In this document: positions 16,781-25,018 of the stretch, piece after piece
Layout of the letters: the number at the start of each line of letters is the position of its first letter
Position numbering within the stretch: position 1 is the first letter of the stretch
Source of the DNA: Tardiphaga alba
GTDB lineage: Bacteria > Pseudomonadota > Alphaproteobacteria > Rhizobiales > Xanthobacteraceae
Direction of reading: 5' to 3'
DNA length: 64,000 bases
NCBI RefSeq assembly: GCF_018279705.1
Contig: NZ_CP036498.1
Coordinates: 4,109,001-4,173,000, forward strand
Notes under the pieces: generated by a model
What the model was told of the DNA's origin: nothing
The model's database searches: none
What the model saw: the letters and a program-made list of their open reading frames with translations, nothing else
Program-made: the position numbers and the translations under genes

Positions 16781-18133
16781 ATGAGCACAGCCCTTTCCCC
16801 TCTCCTGGCACCGCTACTCTCGAGCGCCGCGATGCGCGCGATCTGTGACGATGCGACCACACTGCAGCACATGCTGGACTTCGAGGCCGCGCTGGCGCGG
16901 GCGGAGGCCGCCGTGTGCGTGATTCCCGCTGGCGCCGTGACAGCCATCGACGCCGCATGCCGCGCCGATCAATTCGACATAGGCGCATTGGCCGAGGCCG
17001 CGACGCGATCCGGCAATCTCGCGATTCCCTTGGTGAAGGCGCTGACGGCCCATGTGGCCAAGGCCGATCCGGACGCCGCGCGCTATGTGCATTGGGGCGC
17101 CACCAGCCAGGATGTGATCGACAGCGCGACCATGCTCAGCCTGCGCGCCGCCATCGACGCGCTGCTGGCCGATTGCGACCGCGCCATTGCCGGCTTCGCA
17201 AAGCTGGCCGCACAGCATCGCAACACCGCGGTGGTCGCCCGCACCTGGCTGCAGCACGCGCTGCCGATGCCGTTCGGGCTGAAGCTTGCCGAATACGCCT
17301 CAGCCTTGCACCGCTCGCGTCAGCGCCTCGCGCGGCTGCGCGCCGAAGGCTTCGCACTGCAATTCGGCGGCGCCGCCGGGACACTTGCGGCGCTCGGCGA
17401 CAAGGGCCTCGCCGTTGCCGAGCAATTGGCAAAGGAACTGGACCTGCCGCTGCCGGACGCGCCGTGGCACACCCATCGCGATCGCATCGCTGATGTCGCC
17501 TCCGTGCTCGCCATCCTGTCCGGCACCTGCGGCAAGATCGCCCGCGATGTGTCGCTGATGATGCAGACCGATGTGGGCGAAGCCTTCGAGCCCTCCGGCG
17601 AAGGCCGCGGCGGTTCATCCACGATGCCGCACAAGCGCAATCCGGTCGCGTCCGCCTCCGCGCTCGGCGCTGCCACCATGGCGCCCAATCTCGCCGCCAC
17701 CATCTTCGCCGCGCAGGTGCAGGACCACGAGCGCAGCGCGGGACCGTGGCATGCGGAATGGCCGACGCTGCCATCGCTGCTGCTGGTGACCTCCGGCGCC
17801 CTCGCCGCCATCGTCGATATCGCCGAAGGGCTCGAGGTCGATGCTTTGAGGATGCGCAGCAATCTCGATACCGCGCACGGATTGATCATGGCCGAGGCCG
17901 TGACCTTTGCGCTGGCCGAAAAGCTCGGCAAGAGCGATGCCCATCATCTGGTGGAAGCGGCCAGCAAGAAGGCCGCCGTGGAGAAAAAGCATCTGCGCGA
18001 TGTGCTGGCTGCAGATCCCCGGGTGACGGCGCAGCTCAATGCGGATGCCATCACAAAACTGTTCGAGCCGATGGATTACCAGGGCGCCTCGCAGGCTCTC
18101 ATCGATCGTCTGCTGACATCACTCAAGCTTTAA
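16781..18133 (+). CDS. pcaB: 3-carboxy-cis,cis-muconate cycloisomerase
   Basis: A 450-residue member of the fumarase/aspartase superfamily, of the class II CMLE type. The family signature GGSSTMPHKRNPVASA is near residue 285, with HWGATSQDVIDSA and RTWLQHALPMPFG upstream as in bacterial PcaB. The enzyme lactonises beta-carboxymuconate to gamma-carboxymuconolactone in the protocatechuate branch. pcaD and pcaC follow in the same direction, with 19 bp to pcaD, which supports the function. The upstream gene coxG is divergent, and pcaGH are not in the window. Confidence 0.93.
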   Translation: MSTALSPLLAPLLSSAAMRAICDDATTLQHMLDFEAALARAEAAVCVIPAGAVTAIDAACRADQFDIGALAEAATRSGNLAIPLVKALTAHVAKADPDAARYVHWGATSQDVIDSATMLSLRAAIDALLADCDRAIAGFAKLAAQHRNTAVVARTWLQHALPMPFGLKLAEYASALHRSRQRLARLRAEGFALQFGGAAGTLAALGDKGLAVAEQLAKELDLPLPDAPWHTHRDRIADVASVLAILSGTCGKIARDVSLMMQTDVGEAFEPSGEGRGGSSTMPHKRNPVASASALGAATMAPNLAATIFAAQVQDHERSAGPWHAEWPTLPSLLLVTSGALAAIVDIAEGLEVDALRMRSNLDTAHGLIMAEAVTFALAEKLGKSDAHHLVEAASKKAAVEKKHLRDVLAADPRVTAQLNADAITKLFEPMDYQGASQALIDRLLTSLKL

Positions 18134-18152
18134 GAACGACGGAGTTTATCCC

Positions 18153-18932
18153 ATGCCCATGATCGATGCCGACGGCTGCCTGTTGAATGTGTCCGTCGAA
18201 GGCCGCGACAGCGGGCCGACCTTGATGCTGTCGAACTCGCTCGGCTGCACCATGGCCATGTGGGAGCCGCAGATGCCGGCGCTCTCAAAACTCTTCCGCG
18301 TGATCCGCTATGATCGCCGCGGCCATGGCAAATCCGGCATGAATGGCGCGGTGTCGATGGAACGCTACGGCAAGGATGTGCTGGCGATCCTCGACGATCT
18401 CAATATCGATCGCGTGCACTGGTGCGGCCTCTCGATGGGCGGCATGGTCGGGCAATGGCTCGGTGCCAATGCGCCGGATCGTTTCAACAAGATGATCCTC
18501 GCCAATACCAGCTGCTACTATCCGGACCCGACCAACTGGCACAACCGCATCAAGGCCGTGCGTGAAGGCGGCATCGCCTCGGTCGCCGACGCCGTGATCG
18601 GTGGCTGGCTGACCGCAGACTTCCGCGAACGCGAGCCGGAAGCCACGGCCAAGATGAAGGCCATGCTGCTGGCGACGCCGGTGGAAGGCTATCTCGCCGC
18701 CTGCGAAGCGCTCTCGACCCTCGACCAGCGCGCGCTGCTGCCGAAGATCAAGAGCCCGGTGCTGGTGATTGCCGGCAAGCAGGACAATGCAACGCCGGTG
18801 GCCGCAGGCGAATTCATCCGCGCCAACATCCCCGGCGCCAGCATGACCCTGCTGGATGCCGCGCATATTTCCAATGTCGAGCAGAGCCACGCCTTTACGG
18901 AAGCCGTGGTCGGCTTTTTAACTCAACGATAA
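18153..18932 (+). CDS. pcaD: 3-oxoadipate enol-lactonase
   Basis: A 259-residue alpha/beta hydrolase. The nucleophile elbow is GLSMGGMVGQW (Ser at about residue 96), the oxyanion region is MLSNSLGCTMAMWEPQM, and the catalytic Asp and His are in IAGKQDNATP and DAAHISNVEQ. It hydrolyses beta-ketoadipate enol-lactone to beta-ketoadipate. It sits between pcaB and pcaC, and its downstream gap of 100 bp holds a palindromic repeat. The operon order pcaB-D-C matches that of many Bradyrhizobiaceae. Confidence 0.92.
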   Translation: MPMIDADGCLLNVSVEGRDSGPTLMLSNSLGCTMAMWEPQMPALSKLFRVIRYDRRGHGKSGMNGAVSMERYGKDVLAILDDLNIDRVHWCGLSMGGMVGQWLGANAPDRFNKMILANTSCYYPDPTNWHNRIKAVREGGIASVADAVIGGWLTADFREREPEATAKMKAMLLATPVEGYLAACEALSTLDQRALLPKIKSPVLVIAGKQDNATPVAAGEFIRANIPGASMTLLDAAHISNVEQSHAFTEAVVGFLTQR

Positions 18933-18936
18933 CAGC

Positions 18937-19020
18937 CGTCATTGCGAGGAGCGTAGCGACGAAGCAATCCAGAAGCCGCGCGAAGAAAGACTGGATTGCT
19001 TCGCTTCGCTCGCAATGACG
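18937..19020. repeat. Palindromic repeat, CGTCATTGCGAG family
   Basis: CGTCATTGCGAG at the left is matched by CTCGCAATGACG at the right, with GAAGCAATCCAG and CTGGATTGCTTC nested inside. It lies between pcaD and pcaC and ends one base before the AGGAG that precedes pcaC. Members of the family are also at 23.8, 35.9 and 43.4 kb. Confidence 0.9.
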
Positions 19021-19032
19021 AGGAGAGACCAA

Positions 19033-19422
19033 ATGGACGAACAAAAACGCGCCGAAAAAGGCACCGCAAAACGCCGCAAGATTCTCGGCGATGCGTGGGT
19101 CGATAAATCCGCGGCCGGCAAGAACAGCTTCAATGCCGATTTCCTCGACCTGATCTCGCGCTATGCCTGGGGCGAGATCTGGACGCGGCCTGCCTTCGAC
19201 GATCGCACGCGGCGCGTGCTGGTGATCGGCACCATGGTGGCGCTCGGCCAGTGGGACGAATTCCGCCTGCATGTGCGCGCAGCTTTGGCCGAAGGCGGCT
19301 TCACGCCCGACGACATCAAGGAAATCCTGCTGCAGCAGGCGATCTATTGCGGGGTGCCGGCGGCGAACCACGCCACCAAGGAAGCTGGCGCGATCATCAA
19401 GGAATTGGGGCTCGCTGTCTAA
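19033..19422 (+). CDS. pcaC: 4-carboxymuconolactone decarboxylase
   Basis: A 129-residue AhpD-like-fold protein. It contains RYAWGEIWTRPAFDDRTRR, TMVALGQWDEFRLHVRAAL and KEILLQQAIYCGVPAAN, the last holding the His/Cys-type active-site region of PcaC. It decarboxylates gamma-carboxymuconolactone to the enol-lactone used by PcaD. The ATG at 19033 has AGGAGAG about 8 bases upstream; an earlier in-frame ATG lies inside the palindrome and is not preferred. Its TAA overlaps the TAG of the convergent gene below. Confidence 0.92.
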   Translation: MDEQKRAEKGTAKRRKILGDAWVDKSAAGKNSFNADFLDLISRYAWGEIWTRPAFDDRTRRVLVIGTMVALGQWDEFRLHVRAALAEGGFTPDDIKEILLQQAIYCGVPAANHATKEAGAIIKELGLAV

Positions 19423-20045
19423 GCGACCTTCTGCGCCGCCACCGCATCATTGGCGGCGCTGCTGGGCTGGCCGGGATCGAGCACCTGCCCTGCACCCACA
19501 CGGCGCAGCGGCGGCTCGACGACCATCACGACCGCCACGCCGAGGATCAGCAGCAATTCGGTGATGTGCAGCCGCATGGCGAGGATCTCGCCGACCTTCG
19601 ACGCCATGATCATACTCGCGAAGGAAATCACGCCGCCGATGGCCAGCGCCATCGCCAGTGGCTCGTCGCAGCCGCCTGCCTGGCGGATTCTCGGACGGGT
19701 GATGAAGACGAGGAAGACCGCGAAGAATGCGACCACCGTGAGCTTGCCGAGCGCGAGCAGCCACGCATAGCGGACGGTGCCGAAGCTCGACAGCTGCAGA
19801 TAATCGCTCAGGAACAGCGCCAGCGAGATGTTGGGGCGCTCGTAGAATCCCTGGATCGGCGAGACCATGATGCGGAATGCAAAGATGGTCCAGGTCGGGA
19901 TGAAATAGAACGCCAGCAGCGCGCCCGCAAAGGTGCTGATGCGCCAGCTCTGAAACGTGCCTTTGGCCGACCAGTTATCCTGAGAGACAGGGTCCTGGGA
20001 AATACTGTTCTGGGAAATATCGTGCTCGGGCATGCCGCTGTCCAT
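19419..20045 (-). CDS. Predicted multi-pass membrane protein, unknown function
   Basis: A 208-residue protein with about four hydrophobic segments (FAGALLAFYFIPTWTIFAF; LLALGKLTVVAFFAVFLVF; LAMALAIGGVISFASMI; LLLILGVAVVMVV). Before the first helix the N-terminus has three pentapeptide units of the type [IV]SQ[ND]x (ISQNS, ISQDP, VSQDN), encoded by 15-bp tandem repeats around 19980-20024. I do not recognise the family. The gene converges with pcaC and the two stop codons overlap by 3 bases. The start at 20045 could be four codons later (MPEHDIS). Confidence 0.65.
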   Translation of the reverse strand: MDSGMPEHDISQNSISQDPVSQDNWSAKGTFQSWRISTFAGALLAFYFIPTWTIFAFRIMVSPIQGFYERPNISLALFLSDYLQLSSFGTVRYAWLLALGKLTVVAFFAVFLVFITRPRIRQAGGCDEPLAMALAIGGVISFASMIMASKVGEILAMRLHITELLLILGVAVVMVVEPPLRRVGAGQVLDPGQPSSAANDAVAAQKVA

Positions 20046-20190
20046 CGCTGATCCGCGACTCGCATGCGAGCCGACATGGTTGACGGGGAGCTAACGCCCA
20101 CGCCACCACAGCGACAATGTAAACCATTCATTAACCTTAATTTCCGGACTTTGGGGACATCCCTTCCTTGTGGACGATTTCCACTTGCCA

Positions 20191-20218
20191 AAAGAAAAGC
20201 CCCGCCTTTCGGCGGGGC
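20191..20218 (-). terminator. Rho-independent terminator for the Gln-rich gene
   Basis: On the minus strand an 8-bp stem (GCCCCGCC/GGCGGGGC, 20199-20218) with a 4-base loop is followed by TTTTCTTT. It ends the transcript of the small gene at 20250-20417 and also insulates the gene at 19419-20045. Confidence 0.85.
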
Positions 20219-20249
20219 CTTCCTCAGGAGTTGCTGAGAACAACCCGCT

Positions 20250-20417
20250 CTAACTCTGCTGCTGGTGGCCTGGCGGATTTCCCTGCCGGCTCGGATCCTG
20301 CTGCTGGCCCGGGCGCTGCTGGCCCTGCTGCTGCCCTCCCTGCTGGCCCATCTGGCCGGGGTTCTGGGTCTGCTGGCCCTGATTGCTCTGGTTTTGGTTC
20401 GACTGTCGTTTGGACAT
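20250..20417 (-). CDS. Small Gln/Gly/Pro-rich protein, unknown function
   Basis: A 55-residue product starting MSKRQSNQNQSNQ, then QQTQNPGQMGQQGGQQQGQQ and RPGQQQDPSRQ. It is about 40% Gln with Gly, Pro and Asn, no hydrophobic segment and no cysteine, so probably disordered. AGGAG lies 7-8 bases before the ATG and a strong terminator follows about 30 bp after the stop, which supports a real gene despite the low complexity. The open frame extends upstream but with no ribosome site. Function is unknown; similar short Gln-rich proteins are annotated only as hypothetical. Confidence 0.65.
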   Translation of the reverse strand: MSKRQSNQNQSNQGQQTQNPGQMGQQGGQQQGQQRPGQQQDPSRQGNPPGHQQQS

Positions 20418-20704
20418 TCGGCCTTCTCCTTTGTTGAACCATCCAACGCATCGACAACGCATGCCTCCGCCGACCGTTTCTGTTCCGACATGGTCATTGC
20501 AGGGCCATTGCGCGGAGCAAATGTGACGGCGGAACTGATTGCACTGCAGCGAAAAACGGCAGGGACAGCTCAACTTAGCCGCAGCCTCCCCTGTTGCTGT
20601 TCCCGCAAAACCACTGTTAGAAAATGGAACAGTGATCGCGAGATTCCGGCTGTCGGGGTTTCAGCATCGCGCCACGCGAAACACGACAGCATGATACGGG
20701 GTCT

Positions 20705-21622
20705 ATGGATTATTTTGCCCAGCAACTGATCAACGGTCTCGTGCTCGGCTCGATCTATGGCCTGATCGCCATCGGCTACACCATGGTCTATGGCATCGTC
20801 GGCATGATCAATTTCGCCCATGGCGACATCTTCATGATCGGCGGCTTCATTGCGCTGATCACCTTTCTGATCCTCGTCTCCATCGGCCTCACCGCTGTCC
20901 CGCTCATTTTGTTGCTGGTGCTGCTGGTCGCCATGGCCGTCACCTCGCTCTATGGCTGGACCATCGAGCGCATCGCCTATCGGCCGCTGCGCCATTCGTT
21001 CCGCCTCGCGCCGATGCTGTCGGCGATCGGCATGTCTTTCGTGCTGACGAATTTCTCGCAGGTGGCGCAAGGCGCCCGCGTGAAGCCGGTGCCGCCGATC
21101 ATCACCGGCGGCTACACGCTGCATGAAGGCGTCGATGGTTTCTCCATCCGCGTCTCCAACATCCAGATCATCGTCGTGATCACCACCGTCGTGCTGCTGG
21201 CGCTGTTCACCTATCTCGTCGCACGCACGCGGCTCGGCCGTGACATGCGCGCCTGCGAGCAGGACCAGAAGATGGCCTCGCTGCTCGGCGTCGATGTCGA
21301 TCGCACCATTTCCTTCACTTTCGTGATCGGCGCTGCGCTCGCTGCCGTCGCCGGCATGATGTACCTGCTCTATTACGGCCTGGTCGATTTCTTCATGGGC
21401 TTCGTCGCCGGCATCAAGGCGTTCACTGCCGCCGTACTCGGCGGCATCGGCTCGCTGCCCGGCGCGATGCTCGGCGGCCTGCTGATCGGCCTGATCGAGA
21501 CGTTGTGGTCGGCCTATTTCTCCACGGAATACAAGGACGTCGCTGCCTTCTCGATCCTGATCGTGGTGCTGATCTTCATGCCGACCGGCCTGCTCGGCCG
21601 TCCCGAAGTCGAAAAAGTCTGA
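20705..21622 (+). CDS. livH: Branched-chain amino acid ABC transporter permease LivH
   Basis: A 305-residue inner-membrane permease with about eight hydrophobic segments. It starts YFAQQLINGLVLGSIYGLIA and includes GYTMVYGIVGMINFAHGDI (the LivH signature) and ACEQDQKMASLLGVDVDRT, the EAA-like loop. The next genes livM, livG, livF and a binding protein complete a LIV-type importer. The substrate in such clusters may be an amino acid, urea or an aromatic acid. Given the pca genes nearby, aromatic uptake is a possible alternative, but that is an inference. Confidence 0.93.
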   Translation: MDYFAQQLINGLVLGSIYGLIAIGYTMVYGIVGMINFAHGDIFMIGGFIALITFLILVSIGLTAVPLILLLVLLVAMAVTSLYGWTIERIAYRPLRHSFRLAPMLSAIGMSFVLTNFSQVAQGARVKPVPPIITGGYTLHEGVDGFSIRVSNIQIIVVITTVVLLALFTYLVARTRLGRDMRACEQDQKMASLLGVDVDRTISFTFVIGAALAAVAGMMYLLYYGLVDFFMGFVAGIKAFTAAVLGGIGSLPGAMLGGLLIGLIETLWSAYFSTEYKDVAAFSILIVVLIFMPTGLLGRPEVEKV

Positions 21623-21635
21623 GACGGGACACAGC

Positions 21636-22958
21636 GTGGCAGCGGCATCGACATCCAGCAAAACCACCGGCGGCCTCGACGTCGCATTCATCCTCAAGAA
21701 ATCTGTGATCTCGGCGCTCGTCGCGCTGGTGCTGTTCTCGCTGATGATCGGCATCCGCACGGAAGCCGGCTCCGATGGGCAGCTGACTTACTGGACACGC
21801 TTCGGCGACCTCGCGGCGATGGTCGCCACCGTGTTCGGCGGCAGCATCCTGATCGAACTGCTGCGCCACTGGTGGGGGCCGGTGGAGACGGTACGCGTGG
21901 TGCCGCCGTCGGCCAGCAAAGCACTGTCGCTGGCCGGCCGCGCGCTGGTGCCGGTGCTGCTGATCTTCGCCTTCCTCGTCCCCGTCATCTTCTACAACGA
22001 GCGCTACATCCTCGATCTCGGCATCCTGGTGCTCACCTATGTGATGCTCGGCTGGGGCCTCAATATCGTGGTCGGCCTCGCCGGCCTGCTCGATCTCGGC
22101 TATGTCGCCTTCTACGCGGTCGGCGCCTATTCCTACGCGCTGCTGGCGACCACCTTCGGCCTGTCATTCTGGATCTGCCTGCCACTGGCCGGCATCCTCG
22201 CGGCTTTCTTCGGCATCCTGCTCGGTTTCCCTGTGCTGCGGCTGCGCGGCGACTATCTCGCCATCGTGACGCTGGCCTTCGGCGAAATCATCCGCCTCGT
22301 GCTCTTGAACTGGCAGTCGCTCACCGGCGGCCCCAACGGCATCAGCGGCATTCCGCGCCCGACCATGTTCGGCATTCCGCTGACGCCGGGCGATGACGGC
22401 CTCGCCGCGCTGCTCCACATAGAGTTCTCGCCGACCCACCGCATCGTCTTCCTGTTCTATCTGATCCTGGTGCTGGCGCTGATCACCAACTGGGCCACCA
22501 TCCGCCTGCGCCGCCTGCCCATCGGCCGCGCCTGGGAAGCGCTGCGCGAGGACGAAGTCGCCTGCCGCGCGCTCGGCATCAACACCACAACGACAAAACT
22601 CACCGCCTTCGCCATCGGCGCCATGTTCGGCGGTTTTGCCGGCGCCTTCTTCGCCACGCGTCAGGGTTTTATCAGCCCGGAAAGCTTCACCTTCCATGAG
22701 TCGGCATTGGTGCTGGCCATCGTCGTGCTCGGCGGCATGGGCTCGCAACTCGGCGTGGCGCTCGCCGCCGTCGCGCTGATCGGCGGCTTCGAGCTGTTCC
22801 GCGGGCTCGAACAATTCCGCATGCTGGTGTTCGGCATGGCCATGGTGCTGCTGATGATCTGGCGCCCGCGCGGATTGATCGGCCACCGCGCGCCCACCGT
22901 CTATCTCGAACGCAATCAGGCGATCTCGTCCGACCTCGTCAAAGAGGGGCACGGATGA
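21636..22958 (+). CDS. livM: Branched-chain amino acid ABC transporter permease LivM
   Basis: A 440-residue permease, longer than the usual 320-430 residues because of an N-terminal extension of about 120 residues with two extra hydrophobic segments. The core has YVMLGWGLNIVVGLAGLLDLG (LivM signature), VLRLRGDYLAIVTLAFGEI and WEALREDEVACRALGI (EAA loop). It begins with GTG, 13 bp after livH, and its last bases overlap the ATG of livG (ATGA). It pairs with LivH to form the transmembrane pore. Confidence 0.92.
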   Translation: MAAASTSSKTTGGLDVAFILKKSVISALVALVLFSLMIGIRTEAGSDGQLTYWTRFGDLAAMVATVFGGSILIELLRHWWGPVETVRVVPPSASKALSLAGRALVPVLLIFAFLVPVIFYNERYILDLGILVLTYVMLGWGLNIVVGLAGLLDLGYVAFYAVGAYSYALLATTFGLSFWICLPLAGILAAFFGILLGFPVLRLRGDYLAIVTLAFGEIIRLVLLNWQSLTGGPNGISGIPRPTMFGIPLTPGDDGLAALLHIEFSPTHRIVFLFYLILVLALITNWATIRLRRLPIGRAWEALREDEVACRALGINTTTTKLTAFAIGAMFGGFAGAFFATRQGFISPESFTFHESALVLAIVVLGGMGSQLGVALAAVALIGGFELFRGLEQFRMLVFGMAMVLLMIWRPRGLIGHRAPTVYLERNQAISSDLVKEGHG

Positions 22959-23797
22959 TCAACGACATTCCAATCAACACGATCTTGAGTGTCGAAAACC
23001 TGACCATGCGGTTCGGCGGCATCGTGGCCGTCAACGATCTGTCCTTCACGGCCGAACGCGGCAAGATCACCGCGCTGATCGGTCCGAACGGCGCCGGCAA
23101 GACCACGGTGTTCAACTGCATCACCGGTTTCTACAAGCCGACCTCGGGCGTCATTCGCCTGCGCCACAGCGACAGCGAATGGCAGCTGGAGACACTGAAC
23201 GATTTTCGCATTTCGAAAGTCGCCAAGGTCGCGCGCACGTTCCAGAACATCCGCCTGTTTCCCGGCATGACTGCGCTGGAAAACCTGATGGTGGCCCAGC
23301 ACAACGCACTGATGCGTGCCTCCGGCTACACCTTCCTCGGCCTGTTCGGCGTGCCGTCGTTTCGTGCGGCGGAGAATGCAGCCATCGATCTTGCGCGCTA
23401 CTGGCTCGACCAGATCGGCCTGCTCCCACGCGCCGACGATGCGGCTGGCAACCTGCCTTATGGCGACCAGCGCCGCCTCGAAATCGTGCGCGCGATGTGT
23501 ACCGAGCCGGCGCTGCTGTGCCTCGATGAACCCGCCGCCGGCCTCAATGCGAAGGAAAGCGGCGAGCTCAACGAACTCCTGCTGCGGATCCGCGGCGACC
23601 ACGGCACGTCGATCCTTTTGATCGAACATGACATGTCCGTGGTGATGGAAATCTCCGACCACATCCATGTGCTCGATTACGGCGTGAAGATCGCGCATGG
23701 CACGCCGCAGGAAATCCGCGACGATCCGAAGGTGATCGCCGCCTATCTCGGCGCCGATGAGGAAGAGGCGATTGCGGTGATGGAGGGCGAAACGTGA
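22955..23797 (+). CDS. livG: Branched-chain amino acid ABC transporter ATPase LivG
   Basis: A 280-residue ABC ATPase. Walker A is GPNGAGKTTVFNCITGF; the Q-loop is in ARTFQNIRLFPGMT; the signature motif is diverged to LPYGDQRRLEI; Walker B is LLCLDEPAAGLN and the switch His is in LLIEHDMSVV. It follows livM with a 4-base overlap, implying translational coupling. livF, 118 bp downstream, supplies the partner ATPase. The gap between holds a palindromic repeat. Confidence 0.93.
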   Translation: MINDIPINTILSVENLTMRFGGIVAVNDLSFTAERGKITALIGPNGAGKTTVFNCITGFYKPTSGVIRLRHSDSEWQLETLNDFRISKVAKVARTFQNIRLFPGMTALENLMVAQHNALMRASGYTFLGLFGVPSFRAAENAAIDLARYWLDQIGLLPRADDAAGNLPYGDQRRLEIVRAMCTEPALLCLDEPAAGLNAKESGELNELLLRIRGDHGTSILLIEHDMSVVMEISDHIHVLDYGVKIAHGTPQEIRDDPKVIAAYLGADEEEAIAVMEGET

Positions 23798-23815
23798 AAA
23801 CGCCATTCTCTCAGC

Positions 23816-23901
23816 CGTCATTGCGAGGAGCCCTTGCGACGAAGCAATCCAGCTCTTCCCTCACTTGGCTTTCTGGATTGCTTCGCTACGCTCGCAATGA
23901 C
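23816..23901. repeat. Palindromic repeat, CGTCATTGCGAG family
   Basis: CGTCATTGCGAGGAG at the left pairs with CTCGCAATGAC at the right, with GAAGCAATCCAG and GGATTGCTTC inside. It sits between livG and livF and ends 14 bp before the livF ATG, so the AGCGAGG sequence near its end could act as the ribosome site of livF. Confidence 0.88.
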
Positions 23902-23915
23902 AGCGAGGCCATCGC

Positions 23916-24653
23916 ATGACCTCCACGCCCATGCTCGCCATCACCGGCCTACGCGCGTCCTATGGCAAGATCGAAGCGCTGAAGGGCATCGACCTTTCGA
24001 TCCAGCGCGGCGAGATCGTCGCCTTGATCGGCGCCAATGGCGCCGGCAAGTCGACGCTGATGATGACGATTTTCGGCAAGCCGCGCGCCCGCGCCGGCCA
24101 CGTGGTCTATGACGGCATGGATATCACCGCTATGCCGACACATGAGATCGCGCGCATGCGCATCGCGCAATCGCCGGAAGGCCGCCGCATCTTTCCGCGT
24201 ATGAGCGTGCAGGAGAATCTGCAGATGGGCGCCGACGTCAACGAGATGACGCCCGCCCAGCACAGCGAAAGCCTCGACAAGGTGCTGACGCTGTTTCCGC
24301 GCCTGAAGGAGCGCATGACCCAGCGCGGCGGCACGCTCTCCGGCGGCGAACAACAGATGCTGGCCATCGGCCGCGCGCTGATGAGCCGCCCGCGTTTGCT
24401 GCTGCTCGACGAGCCCTCGCTCGGCCTCGCCCCCCTGATCGCCAAGCAGATTTTTGACGCCATCCGCGTGCTCAACAAAGAGGACGGGCTGACGGTGCTG
24501 ATCGTCGAGCAGAACGCCAATCACGCGCTGCGCCTCGCCCATCGTGGATATGTGATGGTCAATGGACTGATCACACTGTCGGGCACGGGCGCGGAATTGT
24601 TGAAGGCGCCGGAGATCAGGTCGGCTTATCTCGAAGGGGGACGACACGGGTAG
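23916..24653 (+). CDS. livF: Branched-chain amino acid ABC transporter ATPase LivF
   Basis: A 245-residue ABC ATPase. Walker A is GANGAGKSTLMMTIFGK; the Q-loop is IAQSPEGRRIFPRMSV; the signature is LSGGEQQMLAIGRAL; Walker B is LLLLDEPSLGLAPL and the switch His is replaced by the usual LivF VEQNANHAL. It forms the heterodimer with LivG. The ATG is preceded by AGCGAGG within the tail of a palindromic repeat. A 365-bp gap with another long repeat separates it from the binding-protein gene. Confidence 0.93.
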   Translation: MTSTPMLAITGLRASYGKIEALKGIDLSIQRGEIVALIGANGAGKSTLMMTIFGKPRARAGHVVYDGMDITAMPTHEIARMRIAQSPEGRRIFPRMSVQENLQMGADVNEMTPAQHSESLDKVLTLFPRLKERMTQRGGTLSGGEQQMLAIGRALMSRPRLLLLDEPSLGLAPLIAKQIFDAIRVLNKEDGLTVLIVEQNANHALRLAHRGYVMVNGLITLSGTGAELLKAPEIRSAYLEGGRHG

Positions 24654-24671
24654 AAGCGACGGCGCGCGAAT

Positions 24672-24889
24672 AACCTCTCCCCGTTCTTTACGGGGAGAGG
24701 TCGGCGCATCTTCGCGCCGGGTGAGGGCATGGCACGAGGCCAGCCACACGAGCGGATGATCGAAATCTTTCCGACCACAGCCGCACCAATCATCGACCCG
24801 AGACCCACGCGCTCGCCTCTGCTCCCGCGTGCCGCCCCTCACCCGGCGCTTCGCGCCGACCTCTCCCCGCGCAAGTGCGGGGAGAGGTT
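24672..24889. repeat. Long inverted repeat, ACCTCTCCCCG family
   Basis: Left arm AACCTCTCCCCG...CGGGGAGAGGTCGGCGC and right arm GCGCCGACCTCTCCCCGC...GCGGGGAGAGGTT, each itself a small hairpin, bracket about 120 bp. It fills most of the gap between livF and the binding-protein gene. No gene is seen in 24654-25018. The rest of that gap, 24890-25018, would hold any promoter of the binding protein, but none is obvious. Confidence 0.85.
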
Positions 24890-25018
24890 AGGAAGTGGCG
24901 GCGAAGTGACGCAGTTGGCCTTGGTGGCACCCTAAAATTGCCGGTGACTTCACTTCAAAATCACACCACACTCCACCGTCATCCATCCCGGCCCCACGGC
25001 CCTCATCGCGAGGATCAC

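Noticed and set aside
20570..21760. A 396-residue open frame on the minus strand over livH
   Set aside because: His/Asp/Gln-rich composition with no family match; it is antisense to a clear permease gene.
22164..22952. A 262-residue open frame on the minus strand over livM
   Set aside because: Antisense shadow of the permease, no domain.
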